This document shows positions 19,551-29,097 of a DNA stretch of 64,000 nt, piece after piece. Position 1 is the first letter of the stretch. Every line of letters begins with the position of its first letter. A program made the position numbers and the translations under genes. The DNA comes from Agromyces intestinalis (GTDB lineage: Bacteria; Actinomycetota; Actinomycetes; Actinomycetales; Microbacteriaceae), in assembly GCF_008365295.1 (NCBI RefSeq), contig NZ_CP043505.1, forward strand, positions 372,001-436,000, read 5' to 3'. Below the pieces are notes generated by a model. That model was not told the origin of the DNA. It did not search any database and saw nothing but the letters and a program-made list of their open reading frames with translations.

Positions 19551-22337
19551 TCAGTCGCGGCCGGTCAGCCCCCAGGCGTCCTCGTCGGAGGATGCCTCGA
19601 CCTCTTCACGCCCGTCGGCCATGCGCGCAACGGGGTCGTGGTCGTACCGGTCGTCGACGATCGGCTCGGTCTCGCCCGAGACGGATGCCTCAGGGCGCGC
19701 AGCGCTCGCGACGCCGCCCGCCGCGCCGCCGCCCGCCGGCTCGTCACCGCGGATGCGCGCGAGCACGCCCGGCAGCTGCTCGACCGTGACGAGCACGTCG
19801 CGCGCCTTCGACCCCTCGGACGGGCCGACGATCTCGCGCGACTCCAGGAGGTCCATGAGACGGCCCGCCTTCGCGAACCCGACCCGGAGCTTGCGCTGCA
19901 GCATCGACGTCGAGCCGAACTGCGTCGACACGACGAGCTCGGCGGCCGCCAGCAGCAGGTCGAGGTCGTCGCCGATGTCGGCGTCGATCTCTTTGCGTTC
20001 GACGACGGCCGCGACATCCTGTCGGTACTCGGGGCGCGCCTGGCGCGTGACGTGCTTGACGACCCGCTCGATCTCGCCCTCGCTCACCCACGCGCCCTGC
20101 ACGCGGATCGGCTTGGACGCACCCATCGGCAGGAACAGTGCGTCGCCCTGCCCGATCAGCTTGTCGGCGCCGGGCTGGTCGAGGATGACGCGCGAGTCGG
20201 TGACGCTCGTCACCGCGAACGCGAGCCGGCTCGGCACGTTCGCCTTGATGAGGCCCGTCACCACGTCGACGCTCGGGCGCTGGGTCGCGAGCACCAGGTG
20301 GATGCCCGACGCCCGGGCGAGCTGGGTGATGCGCACGATCGAGTCCTCGACGTCGCGCGGTGCGACCATCATCAGGTCGGCGAGCTCGTCGACGACGACG
20401 AGCAGATACGGGTAGGGCTTCAGCCGGCGTTCGCTGCCCGCCGGCAGCACGATCTCATCGTTCACCACGGCGCGGTTGAAGTCGTCGATGTGGCGGAACC
20501 CGAACGACGCGAGGTCGTCGTACCGCATATCCATCTCTTTCACGACCCACTGCAGCGCCTCGGCCGCCTTCTTCGGGTTCGTGATGATGGGTGTGATCAG
20601 ATGCGGAACTCCCGCGTACGGCGCCAGCTCGACGCGCTTGGGGTCGATGAGCACCATGCGCACCTCGCTCGGCTTCGCGCGCATGAGCAGGCTCGTGATC
20701 ATCGAGTTCACGAAGCTCGACTTGCCCGAGCCGGTCGAGCCGGCCACGAGCAGGTGCGGCATCTTCGCGAGGTTCGCCACGACGTACCCGCCGCCGACGT
20801 CCTTGCCGACGCCGATGGTCATCGGATGCTTCGCGTTCGTCGCCGTACCGGAGCGCAGCACGTCGCCCAGCGTCACGATCTCGCGGTCGGCGTTCGGGAT
20901 CTCGATGCCGATCGCGCTCTTGCCGGGAATGGGCGAGAGGATGCGCACCTCGTTGGACGCGACCGCGTACGCGAGGTTCTTCGAGAGCGCCGTGACCCGC
21001 TCGACCTTCACACCGGGGCCGAGCTCGATCTCGTACTGCGTGACCGTCGGCCCGCGCGAGAAGCCCGTGACCTTCGCATCGACCGAGAACTGGTCGAGCA
21101 CGCCGGTGATCTGGCGCACGACCTCGTCGTTGACCGCCGAGCGCTGCTTGGCCGGCGCGCCCGCGGCCAGCGTCGCCGCCGACGGCAGGTGGTAGGGCCG
21201 GTCGGGCTCGGGTTCGGCCTCGACCGCCGGCGCGGGCGGCGCGGCATCCGTCGCCCCGTCGGCGAGCAGCTCGGTGGCGCCGGTGGGGACCTCGCCCGTG
21301 AACCGCCCGACCGCCGCCTCGGCACGCGCCAACTCGTCGAGCACAGCCGCCCCGTACGCGTCGGCGGGCGCCTGCGCGCCCTCGAGCGCGGACTCGAAGC
21401 TGCCGTCGGCCGAGCCCGGACCGAACACCTCGGTGAGCCCCTCGGCGCCGGCCGCCTCGAATGCGGGATCTTCCTCACGGTTCGACGCGTTGCGCCGCCA
21501 CCACGGCAGGTGCGGAGCCGCTTCCTCGTCATCGATGCCGTCGAGCTCGACCTGCTCGGCGCGCTCCGCGCGGCGGCGCGAGGCGCGCGACACGGGTGCC
21601 GGCGCGACATCGGGCTCGGGGGCGCCGAACAACCATGCGTACAACTCGCGGAATCGCGTGCCGATGCGGTTCGGCGGGGTCTTGGTCATGATGAGCAGCG
21701 ACAACGCGACCAGCAGTGCGATCACCGCGGTCGCGCCGTACGGCGTGATCAGCAGGATGAGCGGCTGGGCGAGCATCCAGCCGAGGATGCCGCCGGCCCG
21801 CGCCAGCACCGGCATGCCCTCGCTCGGCGACGGCTGGCCGCCGAACACGTGGCACAGCGCGGCGATGCTCACCAGCAGCAGCACCAGCCCGATGCCGATG
21901 CGGGTGTTGTCGTGCACCGAGCTCGGGTGACGGAACAGCCAGATCGCGAACAACAGCAGCACCACGGGCAGCCCGAACGCGACCCGCCCGAGCAGACCGC
22001 CGAACGTCCACGCATCGAAACCGACCGCCAGCGGCTCGTCGATGTAGAACCACTCGACGACCGCACCGGCGATCGCCATCAGCACGATGAGGAACGGCAG
22101 GCCGTCGCGGCGCTCCTCCTTCGCGAGGGTCTCGGGGCCGAGCGCCCGCGCCGCCCCGCCGGTGAGGTGGGCCAGGCCCATCCAGGCGCGAACGAGCACG
22201 CTCGGCCGGTCGGTTGCGACCTTGGGTGCGCGAGCGGCCGGAAGCTTCTTGGTGGGGGCGGTCTTCGACGTCGAGCGCGAGGATCCGCGGGCGCCGGACG
22301 CGCCCGAGGCACGACCGTTCGACCTGGTGCTCGTTGC
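19551..22337 (-). CDS. ftsK: DNA translocase FtsK/SpoIIIE
   Basis: A 928-residue septal DNA pump. Four N-terminal membrane segments lie between residues about 55 and 200. A Pro/Ala/Glu-rich linker follows, then the motor with Walker [17 protein letters not shown] and Walker [15 protein letters not shown], and a C-terminal gamma winged helix ([19 protein letters not shown]). [19 protein letters not shown] is also typical. ATG 22337 follows GGAGCGC. A GTG 36 bp upstream lacks a ribosome site. It would work at division with XerCD, which is not in the window. Confidence 0.96.
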   Translation of the reverse strand, partial: ATSTRSNGRASGASGARGSSRSTSKTAPTKKLPAARAPKVATDRPSVLVRAWMGLAHLTGGAARALGPETLAKEERRDGLPFLIVLMAIAGAVVEWFYIDEPLAVGFDAWTFGGLLGRVAFGLPVVLLLFAIWLFRHPSSVHDNTRIGIGLVLLLVSIAALCHVFGGQPSPSEGMPVLARAGGILGWMLAQPLILLITPYGATAVIALLVALSLLIMTKTPPNRIGTRFRELYAWLFGAPEPDVAPAPVSRASRRRAERAEQVELDGIDDEEAAPHLPWWRRNASNREEDPAFEAAGAEGLTEVFGPGSADGSFESALEGAQAPADAYGAAVLDELARAEAAVGRFTGEVPTGATELLADGATDAAPPAPAVEAEPEPDRPYHLPSAATLAAGAPAKQRSAVNDEVVRQITGVLDQFSVDAKVTGFSRGPTVTQYEIELGPGVKVERVTALSKNLAYAVASNEVRILSPIPGKSAIGIEIPNADREIVTLGDVLRSGTATNAKHPMTIGVGKDVGGGYVVANLAKMPHLLVAGSTGSGKSSFVNSMITSLLMRAKPSEVRMVLIDPKRVELAPYAGVPHLITPIITNPKKAAEALQWVVKEMDMRYDDLASFGFRHIDDFNRAVVNDEIVLPAGSERRLKPYPYLLVVVDELADLMMVAPRDVEDSIVRITQLARASGIHLVLATQRPSVDVVTGLIKANVPSRLAFAVTSVTDSRVILDQPGADKLIGQGDALFLPMGASKPIRVQGAWVSEGEIERVVKHVTRQARPEYRQDVAAVVERKEIDADIGDDLDLLLAAAELVVSTQFGSTSMLQRKLRVGFAKAGRLMDLLESREIVGPSEGSKARDVLVTVEQLPGVLARIRGDEPAGGGAAGGVASAARPEASVSGETEPIVDDRYDHDPVARMADGREEVEASSDEDAWGLTGRD

Positions 22338-22414
22338 CATGCGCTCCACGCTAGCGGGAGCATCCGTCTTCACCGCGGAGGCGACGCGGAATGCCCGCGA
22401 ACGCGCTCACCCGC

Positions 22415-22903
22415 TCACCGCAGCCGACGCACCATCGTCTCGCGTCCGCCGCGGGCCTCGACGGTCACGAACCCCTCGGACCGATAGAGCGATCGCGCGA
22501 AATTGCCACGCTCGACGCTGAGCGTCATCCGGGCGAACCCGGCACGCCGCGCCTGCTCGGTCAGCTCGCGCATCAACGACCGACCCACCCCCTGCGCGCG
22601 CCACGGCGCCCGGACGCCGATGATGAGTTCGGGTACGCCGATCGCCACGAACCCGTGCGCGGCACGGTCAGCCTGGAACAGCCGATACCATGCGGCGCCG
22701 ATCGGCCGGTCCTCGTCGTCGGCGGCGACGACGCCGGCGTCGCCGGGACGCTGCCATCCGGCGATGTAGCTGCGGTAGACGGGGTCGTCGAGCACCGCGG
22801 GCCGTGGCCGGTGGCCGGAGTTCCAGTTGGCCGCCTCGACCACCATGTCGGCGAGGAAGGCCCCGTCGTCGGGAGTGGCCGGGCGGGTCGTGTACGCCGC
22901 CAT
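22415..22903 (-). CDS. GNAT family N-acetyltransferase
   Basis: A 162-residue acetyltransferase of unknown substrate. The acetyl-CoA pyrophosphate loop is RAPWRAQGVGRSLMREL (R/Q-x-x-G-x-G/A), and the C-terminal SVERGNFARSLYRSEGFV is the usual beta5-alpha4 region. The N-terminus TRPATPDDGAFLADMV fits the family. ATG 22903 has TAGCAT 6 nt upstream, so it is probably leaderless and separate from the ABC operon, which ends in a hairpin just before it. Confidence 0.85.
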   Translation of the reverse strand: MAAYTTRPATPDDGAFLADMVVEAANWNSGHRPRPAVLDDPVYRSYIAGWQRPGDAGVVAADDEDRPIGAAWYRLFQADRAAHGFVAIGVPELIIGVRAPWRAQGVGRSLMRELTEQARRAGFARMTLSVERGNFARSLYRSEGFVTVEARGGRETMVRRLR

Positions 22904-22909
22904 GATCGG

Positions 22910-22915
22910 ATGCTA
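22910..22915 (-). promoter_or_regulatory. -10 hexamer TAGCAT, leaderless type
   Basis: TAGCAT lies 6 nt before ATG 22903 of the acetyltransferase gene. Confidence 0.5.
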
Positions 22916-22934
22916 CGGCGAATGCGTTGCGTCG

Positions 22935-22964
22935 CCGTGACCGGGCGTTTCGACCCGGTTACGG
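22935..22964 (-). terminator. Hairpin terminator after the MacAB-like operon
   Basis: An 11-bp stem (22935-22945 with 22954-22964, one G-U pair) and 8-nt loop lie between the permease stop and the next gene start. No long U tract is seen. Confidence 0.65.
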
Positions 22965-23005
22965 ATGTCTCGACGCGTGCGGCGAGCGTGCGCGACCTCG
23001 AAACC

Positions 23006-24241
23006 TCAGAAGCGGATGGCGTCGATCACCCGCACCCGCACCGCCGTCAGCGCCGGCAGCAGGCCGGCCAGCGCGCCGACCGCGACCGCCGCGCCGATGC
23101 CGATCACGGCCGCCTCGATCGGGAACCCGGGCATGTCGTCGAGCTCGGACCCGAGCAGCATCGCCGGAAGCGGGCTGCGCAGCACCGCGATCGAGATGCC
23201 CACGCCGACGACGCCCGCGACGAAGGTACCGACCATGGTCTCCATCAGCACCGAGAAGAACACTCGGCCGGCCGTCGCGCCGAACGACCGGCGGATGCCG
23301 ATCTCGCGGATGCGGGTGCGCACGGTGACCAGGGCGATGGTGAGCAGCCCGAGCGCGCCGAGCAGCAGGATCACGACCGCGACGCCGGCGATGACGAGCT
23401 TCAGCGGAAGGTACGGGTCGCCGTCGTACGCCGCGTAGTCGGTGCGCCACGCCTCGACGGTCACGCCGCCGCCCAGCTCGGCGGCGAACGCCTGCTTCAG
23501 CGACTCGGTGAGGTCGTCGGCCTGCTCGGGCGGCAGCCACGCCTCGTAGGAGGGCTGGAACGCGCCCATCATCGGGTCGGGGGTCTCGGGCTGGAGCGCG
23601 AGGTAGGCGTCGGCGAGCAGGTACGCCTGCGGCGAGGTGTCCCATTCGCCGCGACTGGGGGTCACCCCGACGATCACGCCCGTCGTGGGCGTGCTGCCGA
23701 GCAGCGGCGTCGTCGGGTGCGTGTCGAGCGGAGGCCGCCCCAGGCGGCGCCAAAACGCCTCGTTCACCACCAGAGCGGGCGCGAGGCGACCGGCATCGCG
23801 CTCGCCGAACCATGCGCCCTCGGCGAGCTTCACCCGGTGCATCGCGCCGTAGTCGACGTCGACCACCGTGAGGTCGACGGGTACCACGCCGTCGGCGAAC
23901 TGCGCGTCGAGCCGGCCCCACCCGGCTCGGGTCGCGTAGCCGACGTGGTGCCGGTCGAGTGCGCGTTGCCACGCCGCCTCGACGGCGGCCGGATCGACGT
24001 CGCCGGGCACCATCGGCTGGAACTGCACGGTCGCCGGCCGCCCGCTCGAGCGCTCCTGCATCTCTCGGCCCGACTGCTCGGCGATGGCGCCGGCCGCGAC
24101 CACCGACGCGAGCGCGCAGACGGCCAGGGCGACGCCGATGAGCGAGAGCAGCACCCGACCGCGGTGAATGCGCAGCTCCTCCATCGCCTCGACCACCGTG
24201 GACACCAGGCCGGTCGCCACCCGACCCAGCCACGCGATCAC
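23006..24241 (-). CDS. ABC transporter permease, MacB/FtsX type
   Basis: A 411-residue permease with the MacB layout: one membrane segment near residue 30 (RVLLSLIGVALAVCALASVVA), a large outside MacB-PCD domain (about 50-265), and three C-terminal membrane segments. EIGIRRSFGATAGRVFFSVLMET is the typical cytoplasmic loop between them. The GTG start overlaps the ATPase stop as GTGA. With the ATPase and the adaptor upstream it forms a three-gene export system. The substrate could be a peptide, lipid or drug; nothing in the locus says which. Confidence 0.88.
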   Translation of the reverse strand: MIAWLGRVATGLVSTVVEAMEELRIHRGRVLLSLIGVALAVCALASVVAAGAIAEQSGREMQERSSGRPATVQFQPMVPGDVDPAAVEAAWQRALDRHHVGYATRAGWGRLDAQFADGVVPVDLTVVDVDYGAMHRVKLAEGAWFGERDAGRLAPALVVNEAFWRRLGRPPLDTHPTTPLLGSTPTTGVIVGVTPSRGEWDTSPQAYLLADAYLALQPETPDPMMGAFQPSYEAWLPPEQADDLTESLKQAFAAELGGGVTVEAWRTDYAAYDGDPYLPLKLVIAGVAVVILLLGALGLLTIALVTVRTRIREIGIRRSFGATAGRVFFSVLMETMVGTFVAGVVGVGISIAVLRSPLPAMLLGSELDDMPGFPIEAAVIGIGAAVAVGALAGLLPALTAVRVRVIDAIRF

Positions 24242-24999
24242 GCCGCGACTCCGTCGGCCGGCACGGCGGATTCGCCAGTGGCTGCGCGCTCCGTGGCATC
24301 CGACCGCTCGAGCGGCCCGTCGAGCGCGTGCAGCCGGCCGTCCGCCAGCCGGAAGTGGCGGTGCGCGCGCGCCGCGATCGCGGGGTCGTGCGTGATGGTG
24401 ACGAGAGCTGCGCCGGTCTCGTCGGCGACGGATTCGATCAGGGCCATGACGGATGCCCCGGTCTCGAGGTCGAGCGCACCCGTCGGCTCGTCAGCGAGGA
24501 TGAGCCGCGGCCGCCGCACGAGCGCTCGCGCGATCGCGACCCGCTGCTGCTCACCGCCCGACAGCCGCTCGGGCTTGGTGGTGAGCCGCTCCCCCAGCCC
24601 GACGCGCTCGAGCATCTCAGTCGCGATGCGCTCGCGACGCCAGAACTCGCGCCCGCTCGAGTACAGCAACGGCGTCTGCACGTTCTCGAGCGCGGTACGG
24701 CCCGGCAGCAGGTTGAACTGCTGGAAGACGAAGCCGATCTCACGCCCGCGCATCCGGTCGCGCCCGCCGCTGCCGAGTCGGCGCACATCGCGCCCGTCGA
24801 ACGCGAGCTCGCCCTCGTTCGGCGCGTCCAGCAGGCCGAGCACGTTCAGCAGCGTCGACTTGCCCGACCCCGACCGGCCCACGATCGAGACGCGATCGCC
24901 CTCGTCGACGATGAGATCGACGCCCGAGAGGATGGTGAGCGCGCGGTCGTCGGGCAGCCGAACCGTGCGGCCCACGCCGCGCGCCTCGACGAGCGACAT
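24238..24999 (-). CDS. ABC transporter ATP-binding protein, MacB/LolD type
   Basis: A 253-residue ATPase. Walker A is GRSGSGKSTLLNVLG, the Q-loop is VFQQFNLLPG, the signature is RLSGGEQQRVAIARALV, Walker B is LILADEPTGALDLETG, and the H-loop is VTITHDPAIAARA. FNLLPGRTALENVQTPLLY is typical of the LolD/MacB group. The ATG overlaps the adaptor stop as TGATG and its stop overlaps the permease start, so the three proteins are coupled. The C-terminal 30 residues are acidic and probably disordered. Confidence 0.92.
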   Translation of the reverse strand: MSLVEARGVGRTVRLPDDRALTILSGVDLIVDEGDRVSIVGRSGSGKSTLLNVLGLLDAPNEGELAFDGRDVRRLGSGGRDRMRGREIGFVFQQFNLLPGRTALENVQTPLLYSSGREFWRRERIATEMLERVGLGERLTTKPERLSGGEQQRVAIARALVRRPRLILADEPTGALDLETGASVMALIESVADETGAALVTITHDPAIAARAHRHFRLADGRLHALDGPLERSDATERAATGESAVPADGVAA

Positions 25000-26060
25000 C
25001 AGTGCACGACCCCGCAGATCATCGAGCCGTCGCCCGGATCGATGCAGCCCTCCTGGCCGGTCGCCGCGGCGCCGGGCACGAACTGCAGCACCGAGTCGCC
25101 CTCGGCCAACCCCTCGACGACCTCGACCTGCGTGCCGTCGCTCAGCCCGAGCCGCACCGCCTGCTCGGCGCGCTCGCCGTCGGGCTGCACCACCCAGACG
25201 GTGCCCGTCTCGGCGCCGCCCGCGACCGCCGTCGTCGGCACGACGAGCACGTCGTCGGCGACTCCGGCCGAGATCTTCACCTGCGCGCTGAGCCCGGCGA
25301 ACACCCGCACGTCGCCCGGCACCGCACACCGCACGGTCGTGCCGCCGGCGCCCTGGTCGACGCCGGCGCCCGCCCCCGCGTTCGCGCCGCCGCCTCCGGC
25401 GCCACCGGCACCGCCCGCGGTCGCCGCACCGGTCGAGATCGTCAGCCCGCCGCACGTGAACGGCGCAGGGCCCCCCGCAATGGTCACGACCGCCTCGGCC
25501 GGCGCGTCCGTCAACCGGTACTGCTGCTCGGGGCTCATCGTGGCGGTCACGTTGAAGCTCGGCGGCGCGACCTGGCCGGTCGACTCGCCGATCGCGACCT
25601 GCTGGCCCGGCAACACGTCGAGCGCCGCGAGCACGCCGGCGATCGGGGCGAGGACCGGCTCGAAGTGGAACGTCTGCTTCGGCATCGAGACCGTGGGCAC
25701 CCCATCGGGGCCTGTCGTCTCGACCGGCTCGATCTCGTCGGCGACCTTGATGTCGTATAGCTTCTGCCCGGCCGCGACCTGGGAGCCGACCGCGGCGAAG
25801 AGTTCGTCGACCGCGCCGGTGCCCGTCGCCTTCACCACGGCGGGCGAGTCGGCGTTCACCGTGCCCGTGAGCGTCAGGTCGTTCGCGACCGAGGCGCGCG
25901 CCACCGTGTACACCGGCTCGGACACGGTGCCGGTGGGCTGCAACGCGACGTCCTCGGCTGACCGGTCGGGAAAGAACGCGAGCTTGGCCAGGGCGACGGC
26001 GATCACCGCCACGAGCACGATGCGAACGGTCGGCAGGATCCATCGGCGCCAGATGCCCAC
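24999..26060 (-). CDS. Membrane-fusion-type adaptor (MacA/HlyD-like)
   Basis: A 353-residue protein with an N-terminal membrane anchor (residues 12-30). A split lipoyl/beta-barrel core follows (GAVDELFAAVGSQVAAGQKLY; LAPIAGVLAALDVLPGQQVAIGE), then a C-terminal beta-barrel region (VPTTAVAGGAETGTVWVVQPDGE). A Gly/Ala loop near residues 205-230 interrupts the barrel. Cys residues near 200, 240, 340 and 347 could form disulfides outside the cell. In a Gram-positive it probably connects the permease to the cell-wall zone instead of an outer-membrane duct. It is the first gene of the export operon. Confidence 0.85.
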   Translation of the reverse strand: MGIWRRWILPTVRIVLVAVIAVALAKLAFFPDRSAEDVALQPTGTVSEPVYTVARASVANDLTLTGTVNADSPAVVKATGTGAVDELFAAVGSQVAAGQKLYDIKVADEIEPVETTGPDGVPTVSMPKQTFHFEPVLAPIAGVLAALDVLPGQQVAIGESTGQVAPPSFNVTATMSPEQQYRLTDAPAEAVVTIAGGPAPFTCGGLTISTGAATAGGAGGAGGGGANAGAGAGVDQGAGGTTVRCAVPGDVRVFAGLSAQVKISAGVADDVLVVPTTAVAGGAETGTVWVVQPDGERAEQAVRLGLSDGTQVEVVEGLAEGDSVLQFVPGAAATGQEGCIDPGDGSMICGVVH

Positions 26061-26117
26061 GGCACTCCTTCGTCGGGTCGGGGGTTCCGCCCCGTGCAGG
26101 GCCGGGCGGCTCCCCTC

Positions 26118-26123
26118 ACCCTA
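26118..26123 (-). promoter_or_regulatory. Possible -10 (TAGGGT) for the export operon
   Basis: TAGGGT with TTCCCT 18 bp upstream lies about 58 bp before the adaptor start. This is weak evidence from consensus alone. Confidence 0.3.
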
Positions 26124-26162
26124 GGGGCGCGCATGCGTACGAGGGAATACCTCTCGGGGAGG

Positions 26163-26182
26163 ATTCCGGGATGTCCCGGAAT
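26163..26182 (-). terminator. Hairpin after RNase J gene
   Basis: Perfect 8-bp arms (ATTCCGGG/CCCGGAAT) around ATGT lie 22 bp past the rnj stop. They probably end rnj transcripts before the export operon. Confidence 0.6.
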
Positions 26183-26203
26183 GCGCTCGCCCGTGACATC
26201 CGA

Positions 26204-27880
26204 TCAGGCCTCGATGACCAGCGGAACCAGCATCGGCCGGCGACGCAGCCGCCGGTTCACCCAGGTGCCCAGGGTGCGACGCACGAGCTGCTGCAGCGCG
26301 TACGGGTCGCGTACGCCGTTGTGGGCGGCATCGGCCAGCGCCGCCACGATCTTCGGCTTCACGTCGTCGAACACCGAGTCGTCCTCGGCGAAACCACGGG
26401 CGTGGATCTCGGGGCCCGTCACGACCCGGCCGGTCTGTGCGTCGACCACGACGATGACCGAGATGAAGCCCTCTTCGCCGAGGATGCGGCGGTCCTTCAG
26501 GTCGGCGTCGGTGATCTCGCCGACCGTCGACCCGTCGACGTAGACGAACCCGAGGTCGAGCTGGCCCGCGACGCGCACCTCACCGTCCTTCAGGTCGAAC
26601 ACGGTGCCGTTCTCGCCGAGGAAGGTGCTCGCCTCGGGGATACCCGTGTCGCGCGCGAGCTTCGCGTTCGCGACCAGGTGGCGGTACTCGCCGTGAATCG
26701 GCAGCACGTTCTTCGGCTTCAGGATGTTGTAGCAGTAGAGCAGTTCGCCCGCCGCGGCGTGCCCCGAGACGTGCACCTTCGCGTTGCCCTTGTGCACCAC
26801 GTTCGCACCCAGCTTGGTCAGCCCGTCGATGACCCGGTACACGGCGTTCTCGTTGCCGGGGATGAGGCTCGACGCGAGGATCACCGTGTCGCCCTCGCCG
26901 ATCTCGACCTGGTGGTCGCGGCTCGCCATGCGGCTGAGCACCGCCATCGGCTCGCCCTGCGACCCGGTCGACATGAAGACGATGCGGTCGTCGGGGATGT
27001 CGCCGGCCTTCTTGTAGTCGATGAGCACGCCCTCGGGCACCTTCAGGTAGCCCAGGTCCTCGGCGATGGTCATGTTGCGCACCATGCTGCGCCCGAGCAG
27101 CGCCACCCGACGGCCGTTCGCGTGCGCGGCGTCGAGCACCTGCTGCACCCGGTGCACGTGGCTCGAGAAGCTCGCGACGACGACCTTCTTCGTCGCACGC
27201 GAGATCACCTGGTCGAGCACGGGACCGATCTCGCGCTCGAGCGGCGTGAAGCCCGGGACATCCGCGTTCGTGGAGTCGACCATGAACAGGTCGACGCCCT
27301 CTTCTCCCAGGCGCGCGAACTCGCGCAGGTCGGTGAGCCGACCGTCGAGCGGAAGCTGATCCATCTTGAAGTCGCCCGTCGCGAGCACCGTGCCGGCGCC
27401 CGTCTTGATCGCGACCGCGAGCGCGTCGGGGATGGAGTGGTTCACCGCGACGAACTCGAGCTCGAACGGGCCGAGCCGCTCGCGCTGCCCCTCGGCGACG
27501 GTCAGCGTGTACGGCGCGATGCGATGCTCTTTCAGCTTCGCCTCGACGAGCGCGAGCGTGAGCGTCGACCCGATGAGCGGGATGTCGGCGCGCCGCTTCA
27601 ACAGGTACGGCACAGCCCCGATGTGGTCTTCATGGCCGTGCGTGAGCACGACGCCCACGATGTCGTCGAGCCGGCTCTGCAGGAACCCGAAGTCGGGCAG
27701 GATCAGGTCGACGCCCGGCTGGTGCTCCTCGGGGAAGAGCACCCCGCAGTCGACGATGAGGATCTTGCCGTCGAGCTCGAAGCTCGTCATGTTGCGGCCG
27801 ACCTCGCCGAGGCCGCCGATGGGGATGATGCGCAGCGTTCCGGGCTCGAGTGCGGCCGGTTCGGCGACGACGTCGGGCAT
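26204..27880 (-). CDS. rnj: Ribonuclease J
   Basis: A 558-residue metallo-beta-lactamase/beta-CASP RNase with 5'-3' exo- and endonuclease activity. Metal ligands are in LTHGHEDHIGAVP and in VNHSIPDALAV, with the beta-CASP region near FSSHVHRVQQVLDAA. The motif HVSGHAAAGELLYCYNILKPKNVLPIHGEYRHL (given here only as a landmark around residues 365-400) carries further metal histidines. It lies 88 bp downstream of dapA in the same direction, as in many actinobacteria. It works with PNPase (also in this window) in mRNA decay and rRNA maturation. Confidence 0.95.
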   Translation of the reverse strand: MPDVVAEPAALEPGTLRIIPIGGLGEVGRNMTSFELDGKILIVDCGVLFPEEHQPGVDLILPDFGFLQSRLDDIVGVVLTHGHEDHIGAVPYLLKRRADIPLIGSTLTLALVEAKLKEHRIAPYTLTVAEGQRERLGPFELEFVAVNHSIPDALAVAIKTGAGTVLATGDFKMDQLPLDGRLTDLREFARLGEEGVDLFMVDSTNADVPGFTPLEREIGPVLDQVISRATKKVVVASFSSHVHRVQQVLDAAHANGRRVALLGRSMVRNMTIAEDLGYLKVPEGVLIDYKKAGDIPDDRIVFMSTGSQGEPMAVLSRMASRDHQVEIGEGDTVILASSLIPGNENAVYRVIDGLTKLGANVVHKGNAKVHVSGHAAAGELLYCYNILKPKNVLPIHGEYRHLVANAKLARDTGIPEASTFLGENGTVFDLKDGEVRVAGQLDLGFVYVDGSTVGEITDADLKDRRILGEEGFISVIVVVDAQTGRVVTGPEIHARGFAEDDSVFDDVKPKIVAALADAAHNGVRDPYALQQLVRRTLGTWVNRRLRRRPMLVPLVIEA

Positions 27881-27968
27881 GTGCCCTCCTTCGGTGGTGG
27901 TGTTCAGTTGGGTGCGGGCTCAGGGCTCCGCGGATGTCTCAGGCCGCACGTGGGCGCGGCGGGACGCG

Positions 27969-28943
27969 TCAGCGCGTGGTGCCGGCCACCTTCGGCAGCG
28001 CGCCGCCCGCTGCGGCATTGCGGTCGGGCCGGAAGTTGCGGAAGTCGACGCCGGGCACGCCCGTGACGTGGTCGATCTCGTCCTCGATGAGGGCGGCCTC
28101 CCACTCCTCGGGGCCGACGAGCGGCAGGCGTACACGCGGGCTGCCGATGCGGCCGAGGCCGTGCAGGATGTACTTCGCCGCGACGGTGCCGGGCACGTGC
28201 GTCATGACGGCGCGCACGAGCGGTTCGAGCTGCCGGTGCGCCGCAGTCGCCGCGGCGAGATCGCCGCGGTTCACCGCGTCGACGATCACGCGGTAGGGCG
28301 CCGGTGCGATGTTCGCGGTCACGCCGATGAGCCCCGTCGCGCCGATCGCGAGGTGCGGCAGGATGTTCTCGTCAGCGCCCGAGAAGTACATCAGGTCGGT
28401 CTGATTGAGCACCCGGCTGACCTCGCTGAAGTCGCCCTTCGCGTCCTTGATGGCGAGGATGTTCGGGTGCTTCGCGAGCCGCAGAATCGTCTCGTACGTG
28501 ATCGGCACGCCCGTGCGGCCGGGGATGTCGTACAGGATGACCGGCAGGTCGGTGGCGTCGGCGACGAGCCGGAAATGCGTGAGGATGCCCGCCTGGGTGG
28601 GCTTGTTGTAGTACGGCGTCACGATCATGATGCCGTCGGCGCCGACCTGCTCGGAGTGCTTGTACAGCTCGATGGCGTGCGCGGTCTCGTTCGAGCCGCC
28701 GCCCGTGATGATCTTCGCGCGGCCGGCCGCGACGTCTTTGCCGACCTCGACGAGGCGGATCTTCTCGGGATCGGTGAGGGTCGACGTCTCACCCGTGGTG
28801 CCCGTGACGACGATGCCGTCGGCGCCTGCCGAGATGACATCGTCGATGTGCTTCTCGACCCCGGGCCAATCGACCTCGCCGTCCGCCGTCATCGGCGTGA
28901 CGAGCGCGACGAGCACCTGTCCGAAGGGGTTGTCCTGAGTCAC
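27969..28943 (-). CDS. dapA: 4-Hydroxy-tetrahydrodipicolinate synthase
   Basis: A 324-residue class I aldolase-type barrel that condenses pyruvate with aspartate semialdehyde. The Schiff-base Lys is in ILAIKDAKGDF, the catalytic Tyr in VILYDIPGRTG, and the Thr-Thr pair in VTGTTGETSTL. It is about 25-30 residues longer than E. coli DapA, at the C-terminus. It starts with GTG 28943, preceded by TAGCCT at 7 nt, so the mRNA is probably leaderless. dapB and dapF are in this window but not adjacent. Confidence 0.94.
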   Translation of the reverse strand: MTQDNPFGQVLVALVTPMTADGEVDWPGVEKHIDDVISAGADGIVVTGTTGETSTLTDPEKIRLVEVGKDVAAGRAKIITGGGSNETAHAIELYKHSEQVGADGIMIVTPYYNKPTQAGILTHFRLVADATDLPVILYDIPGRTGVPITYETILRLAKHPNILAIKDAKGDFSEVSRVLNQTDLMYFSGADENILPHLAIGATGLIGVTANIAPAPYRVIVDAVNRGDLAAATAAHRQLEPLVRAVMTHVPGTVAAKYILHGLGRIGSPRVRLPLVGPEEWEAALIEDEIDHVTGVPGVDFRNFRPDRNAAAGGALPKVAGTTR

Positions 28944-28950
28944 GCCCTAC

Positions 28951-28956
28951 AGGCTA
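28951..28956 (-). promoter_or_regulatory. -10 hexamer TAGCCT for dapA (leaderless type)
   Basis: TAGCCT lies 7 nt before GTG 28943. A GTAGGGC between them is only a weak ribosome site and is too close to the start. Confidence 0.45.
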
Positions 28957-29012
28957 TCGGTATGGCGGGCGTCGACGCGCCGCGTGCCCGCCGTCGGCGC
29001 TGCGGCACCATG

Positions 29013-29096
29013 ACGTTCGCGCCGGAGGAGTTCCTCCCCGACACGCCGAATCCGATGCCCCTCGCGCGGTGTGTCGCGCGCGGAGTCCTACGCCGT
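29013..29096. repeat. Palindromic element, left copy (78 bp plus ACGTTC edge)
   Basis: Two 30-bp copies of one repeat, 29019-29048 direct and 29067-29096 inverted, are separated by 18 bp. They share the core GGAG/GTAGGA and the end CGACAC(G/A)CCG. The outer copy carries an extra ACGTTC (29013-29018). The element ends 1 bp before the stop codon of the DUF559 gene. Its partner at 30089-30172 has the same 30-18-30 layout. Confidence 0.8.
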
Positions 29097-29097
29097 G

